Shown here: positions 23,917 to 33,251 of the stretch, piece after piece
How the letters are laid out: every line of letters starts with the position of its first letter
Numbering within the stretch: position 1 is the first letter of the stretch
Origin: Akkermansia muciniphila
GTDB lineage: Bacteria; Verrucomicrobiota; Verrucomicrobiia; Opitutales; UBA953
Assembly (NCBI GenBank): GCA_943331445.1
Contig: CALQLO010000005.1
Span: forward strand, 50,067-114,066
Direction of reading: 5' to 3'
Length of the DNA: 64,000 nt
Program-made: the position numbers and the translations under genes
Notes under the pieces: model-generated
What the model saw: only the letters and a program-made list of their open reading frames with translations
What the model was told of the DNA's origin: nothing
Database searches by the model: none

Positions 23917-24972
23917 ATGAATACGTTCCGCCAGATTCCCCTCCACATGCTCCTGCTCGCCGGCCTGGTCGCTCCGCTCGCCGCGGAGCCGAAGGCCGCT
24001 CCCGGTACGCGCGTCACGGCCTCCTCGGAAGCCGTCGCCTACGCGGGTTTGAATGTCGGTAGCCGCGCTGCGCAAGCCGTCGCCGGTCTCGCCGACGGCG
24101 TGGGCGTGCAGGTCGGCTTCATCGATCCGTCCGGCCCTTCGTTCGGTAAGGTCGAAGAGGGTGACATCCTCACGCGGCTCGACGACCAAGTGCTCTTCAA
24201 TGCCGAGCAGTTCCGCGCCTTGGTGCGCACACACCAGCCGGGTGATAAGGTGAAGCTCACCCTCCTGCGCGGCGCGGAGCCACAGTTAATCGAACTGAAA
24301 CTCGGCACGCGTCAAGTCGCCCGGTCCGAAGCCCCCGCCTTGCGTAAGGATGCCAGCCCGCAAGCGAACAGCGCCGCCAAGGCCGCCGCTCCCGGTCGGA
24401 GTCGCGTGATCATCAATGGTAATGCCATCGAGATCGACCCCAACGGCTCCGCGGTGCAGGTCGGGCCTAGTCAGGCCATCACGATTGGCCCCGATGCTTT
24501 TCAGGGCTTACCTCCTGGCATTCGCAAGCAACTTGAGGACCTCGGCTTCTCTCCTGGTCTAATGCCGTCCGCACCCGCTCCGCGCGCCCGCGCTCAGGCC
24601 CCCGCCGCCGATGCGTTGGCCGTCGCCCCGCCCTCGGGCTCGTCCTCCTCCCATTCGTTCTCGTTCAGTTTCGGCAACGGCGCATCGTCGACTTCCAACT
24701 CGGTCGCCTCCGATGGCGAAGGGACGGTTTCGCTGGAGACGAAAGACGGCAAGAAGCACGCGGTGATTAAGGATGCCGACGGCAAGACGCTCTTCGATGG
24801 CGAGGTGACCACGCCAGAGCAGCTAAAGGCGATGCCCCCAGATCTTCGCCGCCGCCTGAAAATCGTGGAGGGTAAGGGCTTCTCGATTCCAGGCTTCCCG
24901 CTCTCCCCGTCGCCTAAAACGACGCCCGCCGAGGAACCTCAGAAGAAGTATGATCCGAAGCAGGGTGCCTAA
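23917..24972 (+). CDS. Secreted PDZ-domain protein
   Basis: A 351-residue exported protein. The signal peptide is residues 1-23 (MLLLAGLVAPLAA then EPKA). A PDZ domain spans about 40-128, recognisable from VQVGFIDPSGPSFGKVEEGDILTRL split over 65-95 and HQPGDKVKLTLLRG, as in HtrA-type proteases. There is no protease domain. The rest is low complexity, with a Ser-rich stretch near 245-265 and a Pro-rich end. It follows the sigma/membrane-protein pair by 41 bases and ends at a strong terminator. A sensing or scaffold role in the periplasm is possible but not shown. Confidence 0.8.
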   Translation: MNTFRQIPLHMLLLAGLVAPLAAEPKAAPGTRVTASSEAVAYAGLNVGSRAAQAVAGLADGVGVQVGFIDPSGPSFGKVEEGDILTRLDDQVLFNAEQFRALVRTHQPGDKVKLTLLRGAEPQLIELKLGTRQVARSEAPALRKDASPQANSAAKAAAPGRSRVIINGNAIEIDPNGSAVQVGPSQAITIGPDAFQGLPPGIRKQLEDLGFSPGLMPSAPAPRARAQAPAADALAVAPPSGSSSSHSFSFSFGNGASSTSNSVASDGEGTVSLETKDGKKHAVIKDADGKTLFDGEVTTPEQLKAMPPDLRRRLKIVEGKGFSIPGFPLSPSPKTTPAEEPQKKYDPKQGA

Positions 24973-24993
24973 GGCTTCCGTCTTAAGATAAAT

Positions 24994-25026
24994 AAAAAAG
25001 GCCTCCCGTGACGGAGGCCTTTTTTA
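24994..25026. terminator. Bidirectional Rho-independent terminator
   Basis: Stem GGCCTCC (25000-25006) / GGAGGCC (25013-25019) with a six-base loop, an A-run before it and a T-run after. It terminates both the PDZ gene and the convergent YHYH gene. Confidence 0.92.
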
Positions 25027-25031
25027 TCGGC

Positions 25032-26087
25032 TTATTTAGGGGCGCCTTCTTTCGGCGCGCCTTCGGGGGGCGGGCCATCTGGCCGCGGGCCGCCAAAGAG
25101 GCCACCGGGGGGCGGGCCTTTCTTGCCCTTGCCCTTGAAGCCTTTGCCACCTTGGCCGCCGAGGTTGGAGTGCGGGTCCATATTCTGCTTACTAAAGGAG
25201 GGGTCGGGCGTGCCCTTAAACTTGCGCGGGATGAAGGGGTAAACCTCGGTGAGCACATAGTAATAAGTGCCCTTAGGGAATTCCGGCGTGAGGCCCGTGC
25301 GCCCGCCAAACTCGTCGAGGTCGCCCAAGCCGGCGACATATTCGTAATCGAGACTAAAGGAGCCGTCGGGCTTGCCGGTCGGGCTTTCCTTGCCGTCGCC
25401 CCCGCGCTCGGCGGTCTTCAAGCGATAGCTGCTCTTCATGACCTTGAGGGGGCTCTTGGGGTCAGCGGGGTCCGTGGGTGCTAGGATGGCGTAGACGGGG
25501 AAGCCGTCCGCGGCCCAGCCGACATGCGTCATTTTCTTTTCGCCGCCAGAGAGTCGCTCCACGAGTAGGGTGGGGAGGCCGTGGTAATGGTAGGCGCCGT
25601 TGGGCTGCACATGGCCATGATTCTGGTCGAGCCCGAGGCCGGTCTTAATCCTCGGCGTGGTACCCATCTCGGTGTTACTCATGAGCGCCTCGTAGTGCCA
25701 GGGGTTGCTACGGTCGCCGTCGTTATAGACTTCGGCGGTGCCCGGATCGAAGACCACGCCGTTCAGGGCGACGCCCCAAGCCGACATCATCCGCCCGGTC
25801 GCGCCCCCTTCGAGCGGCTTGGGGTTGGCCGGCACTTCGAGGTGATACTTCTGCTCGGAGATGGCGTTGGGGTTCCCGCGGTTCGGGAACTTGGAGACTT
25901 TATGGTCCGGGATCCCGTTCGATTCGATGATGCGCTTCTCACCTTTGACGGTGATGGTGACTTTGTTCTGGGCGGGCGGCTGGGCGTCCGCCGGATTCAA
26001 CGCCGGACCTTTGGCGGTTTCGGCCCCGACCAGGTTGGCGGCGAGGCTCCCGAGGAGGATGGTAATGAGGGAACGTACGGGGGTCAT
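25032..26087 (-). CDS. Secreted YHYH-domain protein
   Basis: A 351-residue exported protein with a signal peptide at residues 1-22 (ITILLGSLAANLVGA). The defining YHYH motif is in NGAYHYHGLP, preceded by NHGHVQP, giving several histidines suited to metal binding. The region ESNGIPDHKVSKFPNRGNPN is split around 55-75 and matches the family's N-terminal half. The C-terminal 50 residues are Gly-, Pro- and Lys-rich low complexity (GGQGGKGFKGKGKKGPPP). Function of the YHYH family is not established. It shares a terminator with the PDZ gene. Confidence 0.85.
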   Translation of the reverse strand: MTPVRSLITILLGSLAANLVGAETAKGPALNPADAQPPAQNKVTITVKGEKRIIESNGIPDHKVSKFPNRGNPNAISEQKYHLEVPANPKPLEGGATGRMMSAWGVALNGVVFDPGTAEVYNDGDRSNPWHYEALMSNTEMGTTPRIKTGLGLDQNHGHVQPNGAYHYHGLPTLLVERLSGGEKKMTHVGWAADGFPVYAILAPTDPADPKSPLKVMKSSYRLKTAERGGDGKESPTGKPDGSFSLDYEYVAGLGDLDEFGGRTGLTPEFPKGTYYYVLTEVYPFIPRKFKGTPDPSFSKQNMDPHSNLGGQGGKGFKGKGKKGPPPGGLFGGPRPDGPPPEGAPKEGAPK

Positions 26088-26183
26088 GGGATTTGACTAA
26101 TATGTTAGCAGATACCCCCTTAAGGGAAGGTTAAGCGGGGCTGGAGGTTTGCTTTTTCGCCCCCTCCCTGTCTTTTAAGCACC

Positions 26184-26666
26184 ATGGCTTCCACGACTGA
26201 ACTCCTTTCCCGCGGTGTTGCCGCTCTGAACGCCCTCGCCACGGTTTTCCTGCTCATCGGCGTCTTCCGCATCAAGGCCGGGGATCGGGCCGGCCACGGT
26301 AAGGCGATGGGCTGGGCGGTCGTCACTTCGGCCCTCTTCCTGGCCCTTTACTTGGCCTCGAAGGTCCACCTGTGGGTCGCCCTGCATAAGACCAACGTGC
26401 TCTACCGCCCGGAGGTCGGCCTGACTTGGGACAAGCTCCTGTATTACATCATCCTCTTCCCGCACATCCTGCTCGCCATCCTGGTCACCCCCTTCGTCCT
26501 CCGCGCCGTCTGGCTCGCCAAGCAGGATCGCCTCGCGGAGCACAAGCAACTCGTCCGCTGGGTCTTCCCGGTCTGGCTCTATGTGTCCGTCACGGGCGTC
26601 ATCGTCTGGGGCTTCATGGAGTTCAGCGGTTCGCTGGCGGCCGCCGCTCAGCAGGCGGTGAAGTGA
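26184..26666 (+). CDS. DUF420 membrane protein
   Basis: A 160-residue protein with four or five membrane segments and family-type histidines (SKVHLWVALHKTN, LFPHILLAIL, EHKQLVRW) plus the late VWLYVSVTGVIVWGFMEF segment. DUF420 proteins resemble heme-copper oxidase assembly or subunit proteins such as CtaM/YozB, so a respiratory role is likely. No oxidase genes are nearby here. The ATG follows a 96-base gap divergent from the YHYH gene. It is followed in the same direction by the FtsB/DivIC-like gene. Confidence 0.85.
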   Translation: MASTTELLSRGVAALNALATVFLLIGVFRIKAGDRAGHGKAMGWAVVTSALFLALYLASKVHLWVALHKTNVLYRPEVGLTWDKLLYYIILFPHILLAILVTPFVLRAVWLAKQDRLAEHKQLVRWVFPVWLYVSVTGVIVWGFMEFSGSLAAAAQQAVK

Positions 26667-26723
26667 GTCGGTGATTTTCCCCTCGCCCCGTAGTTAATTT
26701 CTGCTTTCACTCCGGGCGTCGTC

Positions 26724-27092
26724 ATGGAAAGCGAGCCGCAGTCCCGAAACCCTCAGACGGAGAAGCTATTCCTGTGGGCCTCGTTCATTGCTTTCTGCTC
26801 GGTCGTCGCTTTGACGTGGTCAACTTATGGTGATGAGGCCGAGCGCCTCCAAGCCCTCCGCGCCAGTGAGCGCCAGAAAGAGAAGGCTTACACTGCCATC
26901 GAGCGCACGCGCGATCAGACGGGCCGCTACCTTGATCGTTTTAGCCGCGACCCAGAATTCGTGCGCGACCAAGCTCGCGAACGCATGGGCGTCGCCGAGC
27001 CTGGTGAGATTGTGATTCGGATCGACGGTGCCCGTGGCCTCGCGGCCCCGAAGCCGGCGACGCCTGCTCCGCCCGCCTCCGCCTCCCGCTAA
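26724..27092 (+). CDS. FtsB/DivIC-family septum formation protein
   Basis: A 122-residue bitopic protein with a short cytoplasmic N-terminus, one membrane segment at about 15-35, a coiled-coil (DEAERLQALRASERQKEKA) and the closing motif FVRDQARERMGVAEPGEIVIRI typical of FtsB/DivIC. These proteins join FtsL/FtsQ (DivIB) in the divisome. The Ala/Pro-rich tail is nonconserved. It lies directly upstream of argH on the same strand. Assignment between FtsB and DivIC cannot be made from sequence alone. Confidence 0.82.
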   Translation: MESEPQSRNPQTEKLFLWASFIAFCSVVALTWSTYGDEAERLQALRASERQKEKAYTAIERTRDQTGRYLDRFSRDPEFVRDQARERMGVAEPGEIVIRIDGARGLAAPKPATPAPPASASR

Positions 27093-27137
27093 GCATCCTT
27101 GCTTGCCTGCCCACCGTTCCGCGGGCATTGCTTGCTC

Positions 27138-28544
27138 ATGTCCGCACGGCAGAAAGCACAGGCAACCTGGGGCGGTCGGTTCTCCGCCGGCCCCGCTGAA
27201 TTAATGCTCCGTTTCGGAGAATCCGTCTCTTTTGACCACCGTCTCTGGGCCCAAGATATTCGGGGCTCCCAGGCCCATGCCACGATGCTCGCCCAGGTGG
27301 GCATCCTGACCAAGCGGGAGCGCGATGCGATCCTCCGGGGTCTCAATGCCATCGCGAAGGAAATCGTCGCCGGTAAATTCAAGTGGAGCCGCGAACTCGA
27401 AGACGTGCACATGAACATCGAGAGCGCGCTGACGAAGCGCGTCCCGGCCGCCGCCAAACTCCATACGGCCCGCTCGCGTAACGACCAAGTCGCCACCGAC
27501 GTCCGTCTCTGGATTAAGGATCAGTGCGATGCCGCTGATGCGGCCTTGGTGTCGCTGCTCAAGACTTTGGTGAAACTCGCCGCGGCCAATGCCGACGTCA
27601 TCCTGCCGGGCTACACGCACCTGCAGCGCGCCCAGCCAGTCTCCGCCGCCCACCACCTGCTCGCCTACGCCGAGATGTTCGGTCGCGACCGCACGCGGCT
27701 CGCCGCCGCTAAGGCCTCGGCCAATTGGTGCCCACTAGGCTCCGGCGCCATCGCCGGCACGACCCTTCCGATCCGCCGCGAACTCACGGCGAAGCTGCTC
27801 GGCTTCGTCGACGCGAAGGGCCGCCCGCAGGTGACGACCAATTCGATGGATGCCGTCGCCGACCGCGATCCGGCCACGGAGTTCTGCTTCGCCGCAGCGC
27901 TCTGCGGCGTCCACCTCTCACGCCTGGCAGAGGACATGGTCCTCTGGTCCTCTGCGGAGTTCGGCTTCGCGCGCATGCCCGACGAGTTCTCGACGGGTTC
28001 CTCGCTGATGCCGCAGAAGCGTAACCCTGACTCGATGGAGCTCCTCCGGGGTAAGGCCGCCCGCTTCCAGGCTTCGCTCACCCACCTGCTCACGCTCACG
28101 AAGGGCCTGCCGCTCACGTATAATCGCGACCTGCAGGATGATAAGCCGCCGCTCTTCGACGCCGCGGATCAACTCATCCTCTCCGTCGCCGTGGCCGATG
28201 CCACGCTGGCAGGCACGAAGTTCCACCGGGCCCGTTGCCTTGCCGCCGCTTCGGATCCCGCGCTTCTCGCCACCGACCTCGCCGATTGGCTCGTCCGCAA
28301 GGGGATGCCTTTCCGCCACGCCCATCATGCGGTTGGCCGCCTCGTCGCCCTCGCTGAGAAATCCGGCGTGCCACTCGATAAGGTTTCCGATGCCGCTGCG
28401 TTGACCGCCGATAAGGCATTCACAAAGGGCTGGCGCGAAGTCTTCAGCTTGCAGCGTGGTTTCGCCGCGCGCGAGAATACGGGCATGCCCGGCCCCAAGG
28501 CCGTCGCCCGCGAGATCGCCCGCTGGCAGAAGTCGCTCCGCTAA
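27138..28544 (+). CDS. argH: Argininosuccinate lyase
   Basis: Cleaves argininosuccinate into arginine and fumarate, the last step of arginine synthesis. The 468-residue product shows [53 protein letters not shown] and the superfamily signature [13 protein letters not shown] carrying the catalytic serine. Length is typical. The frame is open from 27099, but ATG at 27138 gives the family N-terminus. No other arginine genes are in the window. The LysE-like exporter starts six bases after its stop, which suggests co-transcription. Confidence 0.97.
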   Translation: MSARQKAQATWGGRFSAGPAELMLRFGESVSFDHRLWAQDIRGSQAHATMLAQVGILTKRERDAILRGLNAIAKEIVAGKFKWSRELEDVHMNIESALTKRVPAAAKLHTARSRNDQVATDVRLWIKDQCDAADAALVSLLKTLVKLAAANADVILPGYTHLQRAQPVSAAHHLLAYAEMFGRDRTRLAAAKASANWCPLGSGAIAGTTLPIRRELTAKLLGFVDAKGRPQVTTNSMDAVADRDPATEFCFAAALCGVHLSRLAEDMVLWSSAEFGFARMPDEFSTGSSLMPQKRNPDSMELLRGKAARFQASLTHLLTLTKGLPLTYNRDLQDDKPPLFDAADQLILSVAVADATLAGTKFHRARCLAAASDPALLATDLADWLVRKGMPFRHAHHAVGRLVALAEKSGVPLDKVSDAAALTADKAFTKGWREVFSLQRGFAARENTGMPGPKAVAREIARWQKSLR

Positions 28545-28550
28545 GCGCGG

Positions 28551-29183
28551 ATGGATATCGGTCTGCTTATCGGCTCCTGCCTGCTCGCGAGCCTCTCGCC
28601 CGGGCCGGCGGCGCTGTCGACGATCGAGACGTCCCTCCGCTACGGCCAGCGTCGTGCCTTCTGGCACACGCTGGGACTCGCGGTTGGCGAGACGCCGCAC
28701 CTGTTCCTATCGCTCTTCGGCATGCTCTGGCTCACGCAGCATTTCCCGTCTGGCCACTTCCTCATCGCGGCCTCCGGGACGACCTACTTCCTGTACCTCG
28801 GCGCGACCCATTTATTGCGCCCGCGTTCGAGTCTACCCGAGGGTGCCGCCCTCGAGGCCGGCCCGCTGCGGCTTTTCTTCCGTGGCGCGTGGGTCAATTT
28901 CTCTAATCCGAAGACCATCCCTTGGATGATGTTCATCATCACGGCGGCAAAAGTTCCGTCGAACCGGTTCGCTTGGTCGACGACGGGTATTTTTCTGCTC
29001 TGCACCCTGGGCTCAGAATTATCCGTGATGACGTTCTATGCTTTTCTCGGTGATCGCTTGCGCGTGCACCTGAAGGATCCCGCCACGATTCGCATGGTCG
29101 ACCGCGTGACGGGCGTGCTCTGGACGGCACTGGGCTTGGTGATGGCGCAGCTGGCGTATCAATTGCTCGAAGTCCTGCGTTAA
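28551..29183 (+). CDS. LysE/RhtB-family amino acid exporter
   Basis: A 210-residue inner-membrane protein with about six hydrophobic segments and the LysE-family N-terminus LLASLSPGPAAL followed by GQRRAFWHTLGLAVGE, and the mid-protein WVNFSNPKTIPWMM motif. Such proteins export amino acids (lysine, arginine, threonine, homoserine lactone). The gap of six bases after argH suggests linkage to arginine metabolism, an inference. Substrate is not determinable from sequence. Confidence 0.88.
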   Translation: MDIGLLIGSCLLASLSPGPAALSTIETSLRYGQRRAFWHTLGLAVGETPHLFLSLFGMLWLTQHFPSGHFLIAASGTTYFLYLGATHLLRPRSSLPEGAALEAGPLRLFFRGAWVNFSNPKTIPWMMFIITAAKVPSNRFAWSTTGIFLLCTLGSELSVMTFYAFLGDRLRVHLKDPATIRMVDRVTGVLWTALGLVMAQLAYQLLEVLR

Positions 29184-29228
29184 CTATTGGCCCGTGGGCT
29201 TGTAAGGTTCAGCGCGTAGGTGTAATTC

Positions 29229-30263
29229 ATGGGCATGCCCCTGCTTCGTCTGCTCCGTTCGATCGCCCTTGCGCTCGGCTTCATCCTTCTTTCTGGCTGC
29301 GCCGCAACGTCGTCCGCCCCGAAGCGCATCGGTATCATCGGCCTCGATACCTCGCACGTCGTGGCGTTCACGACGGTCTTTAATAAGGGCCCGAAGAATC
29401 CTGCCGATGCGGCCAAGTTCGCCGGCTTCCGCGTGACGGCTGCCTTCGCCCAAGGCAGCAAAGACATCCCGGAGAGCACGGTGCACGTGCCCGACTACAC
29501 GGCGAAGCTCGAGGCGATGGGCGTCAAGGTTTACGATTCAATCGAAAAGCTCTGCGCCGACGTCGACTTCGTAATGCTCGAGTCCAACGACGGCCGCGTC
29601 CACCTCGAGCAGGTGCTCCCGGTCTTTAAGTCCGGTAAGCCCGTCTTCATCGACAAGCCAATCGCGGGCTCGCTCGCCGATGTGATCCGCATTCAGGAAG
29701 CGGCTAAGAAAGCCGGCGCAGTTTACTTCTGCTCTTCCTCCCTCCGCTACGCCGCCAGCACGCAGGCGGTTGCTCAAGGTTCCATCGGTAAAGTGAAGTC
29801 GGCCATTGCGACCAGCCCGGCCAGCCTCGAGCCGCACCACCCTGATCTCTATTGGTACGGCGTCCACGGGTGCGAAAGCCTTTACACCGTCATGGGTACG
29901 GGCTGCATCTCGGTGAAGCGCGACAAGACTCCGGAAGGCATGATTCAGGTCACCGGCAATTGGGGCAACGGCCGCGTGGGTATCTTCCGCGAAGCCGACC
30001 GTAAAGCTAAGGGCGGACCCTACGGAGGCAAAGCCATCGGCGAAAAGGGTGAAGCCGATATCGGCAAGTTCGATGGCTACGAAGTCCTCCTCGTCTCCGT
30101 GGTGCAGATGTTCCGCACCGGCCAGGCACAGGTCAGCCCCGAGGAGACGCTCGAACTTTACGCCTTCATGGAAGCCGCCGATGAGAGCAAACGCCGCGGC
30201 GGCACTGAAGTGAAGCTCGCCGACGTCCTCGCCAAGGCCCGCGCCGAGGTCGCCGGAAAGTAA
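29229..30263 (+). CDS. Gfo/Idh/MocA-family oxidoreductase with lipoprotein signal
   Basis: A 344-residue protein whose body resembles NAD(P)-binding Gfo/Idh/MocA oxidoreductases: RIGIIGLDTSHV, FVMLESNDGRVHLEQV, GKPVFIDKPIAGSLAD (the EKP-like lysine motif) and a C-terminal substrate domain. The N-terminus reads ALALGFILLSGC, a convincing lipobox, so the mature protein would be lipid-anchored outside the cytoplasm. Exported Gfo/Idh/MocA proteins exist in Planctomycetes and Verrucomicrobia, sometimes through Tat; here no twin-arginine motif is seen. Function probably relates to sugar breakdown, as an alpha-galactosidase follows. Confidence 0.85.
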   Translation: MGMPLLRLLRSIALALGFILLSGCAATSSAPKRIGIIGLDTSHVVAFTTVFNKGPKNPADAAKFAGFRVTAAFAQGSKDIPESTVHVPDYTAKLEAMGVKVYDSIEKLCADVDFVMLESNDGRVHLEQVLPVFKSGKPVFIDKPIAGSLADVIRIQEAAKKAGAVYFCSSSLRYAASTQAVAQGSIGKVKSAIATSPASLEPHHPDLYWYGVHGCESLYTVMGTGCISVKRDKTPEGMIQVTGNWGNGRVGIFREADRKAKGGPYGGKAIGEKGEADIGKFDGYEVLLVSVVQMFRTGQAQVSPEETLELYAFMEAADESKRRGGTEVKLADVLAKARAEVAGK

Positions 30264-30562
30264 GGGTAGGGATGCGATGACATCGCATCCGCCTTGCCTT
30301 GAGGTAGGGCGGTGATTGCCATCACCGCCGTCTTCATCGGGTAGGGGCGCCTCTGCGTGGCGTCCGTGGGCGAACGGAGGTCGAATGGTCGGATGACTCG
30401 CCCGGCTCACTGATGTTCTCCTTGCGAACGGACGCGACGCCGTCGCGCCCCTGCCTCATGATGGCTCTGCTTCGCAGCCGTTCGCCATGCCAGCAGGTCC
30501 CCCGCGGCGCGATTGCGCCCTCAATTGCATTGAACTCCGGACGCCCTCCGCAAGATGACCGC
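30264..30562. repeat. Repeat-filled gap with two palindromes and a REPIN-like doublet
   Basis: No gene is assigned. It contains a GATGCGATG/CATCGCATC hairpin (about 30270-30290), a GGCGGTGAT/ATCACCGCC hairpin (about 30308-30330) and a longer unit at 30339-30455 that begins GGGTAGGGGCG and ends CGCGCCCCTGCC. A second copy of that unit lies downstream of the alpha-galactosidase gene. Confidence 0.75.
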
Positions 30563-32626
30563 ATGCGCTTACGTCCGCGGGCCTTACTTTGTCTGCTCCT
30601 GGCGACCTCCGGCCTCTCCGCCGAGACCGTCTGGCTCGACGACCTGAATCTCAAGCCGATCGTCCAGGGCTACGGGCGGCCGATGAAAAATCGCTGCGCG
30701 GCTAGGAATCCCGAGGAGGCCAAGCCGCTCAAAATCCACGGCAAGGTCTTCGAGCGTGGCGTCGGCACGGTCGCCGAAAGTATCCTGGTCGTCGCGCTCG
30801 ACGGTGGCGCGAAGACGTTTTCCGCCCAGGTCGGCCTGGATGACGCCAAGCGCGGCTCCCAGCGTTCGAGCGTGGAATTCTTCGTCATTGGCGACGGCCG
30901 GATGCTCTGGCGCAGCGGCGTGATGCGGACCGGCTCCGAAGCGAAGCCCGTCGAGGTGAACGTCGTCGGCGTGCGGAATCTGCTTCTGAAGGTCGGCGAT
31001 GCCGAAGATGGTGATAATGACGATTACGCGGATTGGGCCGACGCGAAATTCGAGTCGACGGGAGCCAAGACGTTCCAGACCAAGGGCGAGCCCGCCCCCG
31101 CCGCGGTCGCGCCTTATATCCTGACGCCGCTGCCGTCGGCCACGCCGCGGATCAACGGGCCCGGCGTCTTCGGCGTCCGCCCGGGTTCACCTTTCCTGTA
31201 TGCCATCCCCGCCACCGGTGAGCGTCCGCTGACCTATTCTGCGCAGGGTCTGCCCGCTGGCCTGATCTTGGATGCGAAGACCGGGCGCATCTCGGGCGTC
31301 CTCTCCGCCAAGGGCGAATTCAATGTTACGCTCGGCGCCACCAACGCTCGCGGTTCCGTGGAGAAGCGGTTCCGGATCGTCTGCGGCGATACGCTCGCGC
31401 TGACCCCGCCGATGGGCTGGAACAGCTGGAACTGCTTCGCGCAGACGATCTCGGCGGAAAAGGTGAAGAGCGCCGCCGATGCGATGGTGAGCAGCGGGCT
31501 CGCCGACCACGGCTGGACCTACGTCAATCTCGACGACTATTGGCAGAACCACCTCCCGACGGACGACAAGGTCCTCCAGGACTTGGTACGCCCGTTCCGC
31601 GATGAACGCGGCGTCATCGCTTCCAATGTCCGCTTCCCCGACATGAAGGGCCTTGCGGACTACATCCATGACCGCGGGCTGAAGGCTGGCATCTACTCCT
31701 CGCCGGGTCCGACGACCTGCGGCAAGTGCGCCGGCAGCTGGCTGCATGAGGCGCAGGATGCCCGCACTTTTGCTGAATGGGGTTACGACTTCCTGAAGTA
31801 CGACTGGTGCAGCTATGGTCAGGTCGTGGGCGGCGAGGTCGCCAATCCGAACGGCGTACCGGTCCGGAAGGGTTCCAAGGACGACGCTTATGCCACGTAC
31901 CCCTTCAAGGTCATGGGAGACCAGCTGCGTGCCCAGAAGCGCGACATCGTCTTTAGCCTCTGCCAATATGGTAACAATGATGTCTGGAAATGGGGCTCGT
32001 CCGTCGGCGGCAGCGCCTGGCGCACCACGGGCGACGTCAATGACTCCTGGCGCAGCGTCAAGGCGATCGGGTTTTCGCAGGACCAGTCCGCCGCCTACAC
32101 GAAGCCGGGCAGCTGGACCGACACGGACATGCTCATCACGGGCTGGATCGGCTGGGGGCGGATGCGCCCGACCTCGCTCTCCGCGGACGAACAATACTCC
32201 CATGTCAGCCTTTGGTGCATGCTGTCCTCTCCGTTACTCATCGGTTGCGACATGACCAAACTGGATGCTTTTAGTCTGAACCTGCTGACCAATGACGAGG
32301 TCATCGCCGTCAATCAGGATGAACTGGGCAAGCAGGCGACGTGCGTCTACCGCCTCGACGAAGTCGGCGGCCTTGTCGCCGATATCCGCGTCTACGCCAA
32401 GGATCTCGCGGATGGCAGCCGTGCGGTGGCCTTCTTCAACCTCGGAGCGGAGCCCGTGAAGCTCGATTTCAAGGACTTCGCCAAACTGAGCCTGTCCGGA
32501 CGCCAGATCGCCCGCGATCTCTGGCGTCAGAAGGACATTGCCCCCCTCGACACCTCCAAGGACAGCCTGCCTCTGAGCCTCCCCGGCCACGGCGTGATAC
32601 TCACCAAGTTCACCGCGGCCAAGTAA
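30563..32626 (+). CDS. Secreted GH27 alpha-galactosidase with NPCBM domain
   Basis: A 687-residue exported glycoside hydrolase. A signal peptide (ALLCLLLATSGLSA) is followed by an NPCBM-like carbohydrate-binding domain (about 25-165), a putative Ig domain (about 185-275, PLTYSAQGLPAGLILDAKTG region) and a GH27 catalytic domain from about 285, opening with PPMGWNSWNCF. The nucleophile is expected in FLKYDWCSYG and the acid/base in WRTTGDVNDSW. GH27 enzymes release alpha-galactose (or N-acetylgalactosamine) with retention. ATG at 30563 is chosen because the upstream frame is repeat-derived. It is flanked on both sides by copies of the same 117-base repeat. Confidence 0.93.
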   Translation: MRLRPRALLCLLLATSGLSAETVWLDDLNLKPIVQGYGRPMKNRCAARNPEEAKPLKIHGKVFERGVGTVAESILVVALDGGAKTFSAQVGLDDAKRGSQRSSVEFFVIGDGRMLWRSGVMRTGSEAKPVEVNVVGVRNLLLKVGDAEDGDNDDYADWADAKFESTGAKTFQTKGEPAPAAVAPYILTPLPSATPRINGPGVFGVRPGSPFLYAIPATGERPLTYSAQGLPAGLILDAKTGRISGVLSAKGEFNVTLGATNARGSVEKRFRIVCGDTLALTPPMGWNSWNCFAQTISAEKVKSAADAMVSSGLADHGWTYVNLDDYWQNHLPTDDKVLQDLVRPFRDERGVIASNVRFPDMKGLADYIHDRGLKAGIYSSPGPTTCGKCAGSWLHEAQDARTFAEWGYDFLKYDWCSYGQVVGGEVANPNGVPVRKGSKDDAYATYPFKVMGDQLRAQKRDIVFSLCQYGNNDVWKWGSSVGGSAWRTTGDVNDSWRSVKAIGFSQDQSAAYTKPGSWTDTDMLITGWIGWGRMRPTSLSADEQYSHVSLWCMLSSPLLIGCDMTKLDAFSLNLLTNDEVIAVNQDELGKQATCVYRLDEVGGLVADIRVYAKDLADGSRAVAFFNLGAEPVKLDFKDFAKLSLSGRQIARDLWRQKDIAPLDTSKDSLPLSLPGHGVILTKFTAAK

Positions 32627-33251
32627 GCGTGTGCGTTGGGTAGGGACAGCACCACGTGCTGTCCTCGTCTGCCTCCAGGGTGGGGCGCCACTGCGTGGCG
32701 TCCGTGGGCGTACGGATGATGTAGCTCGGATGACTCGCCCGGCTCTCTGATACTCTCCTTACGAACGGTCGCGACGCCGTCGCGCCCCTACCTTCTACCG
32801 CTGCTACCTTCAACAGGGTGGGACGGCTGCCCCCAGCCGTCCGTTCGCGGACAGATCCACGTATCTCGATCGTCGGCTCAACGGCGGGCTCGGAGAGCCA
32901 CGCCCTACCCAAGGCATCTCCATTTCTCTGCATCCAGGTAGGGCGGGTTGTCCCTAACCCGCCGTTCGAGCCCGCAAAGAGAGGTCGTCGGCGCTTAGCT
33001 AGGCTCGATCGAATCGCATGTCCGTCCGCGAACGGACGTGATGGCAATCGCGCCCCTACCTTAGCCCGTGGCCGCCGGATGGTGGCCGCAGGGTAGGGGT
33101 AGGACTACGTCATGCCCTTTTAATACTAAAGGGCGCGGCGTAGCCTCGCCCCTACCTTGGCGTTCACCGTTCGGCGGCTTGTCTCTCTCCATACTCTCCC
33201 TCAGCGGCATTTGCTTCGCCACCGATCCCCGCGGCGCGACCGCGCCCCGCC
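32627..33251. repeat. Large repeat-filled gap
   Basis: No gene is seen in 625 bases. It holds a GCACCACGTGC palindrome (about 32646-32660), the second copy of the GTGGGGCG...CGCGCCCCTACC unit (32677-32793), a doublet from GGGTGGG to CCCTACCC (32816-32910), a GGCGGGTTG hairpin (about 32939-32965) and further GTAGGG/CCCTAC-framed palindromes up to 33165. The arrangement is a mosaic of the same element types seen elsewhere. Confidence 0.8.

Noticed and set aside
31187..32203. A 338-codon frame on the minus strand opposite the alpha-galactosidase
   Set aside because: It lies fully within the GH27 catalytic domain on the other strand and has shadow-type composition.
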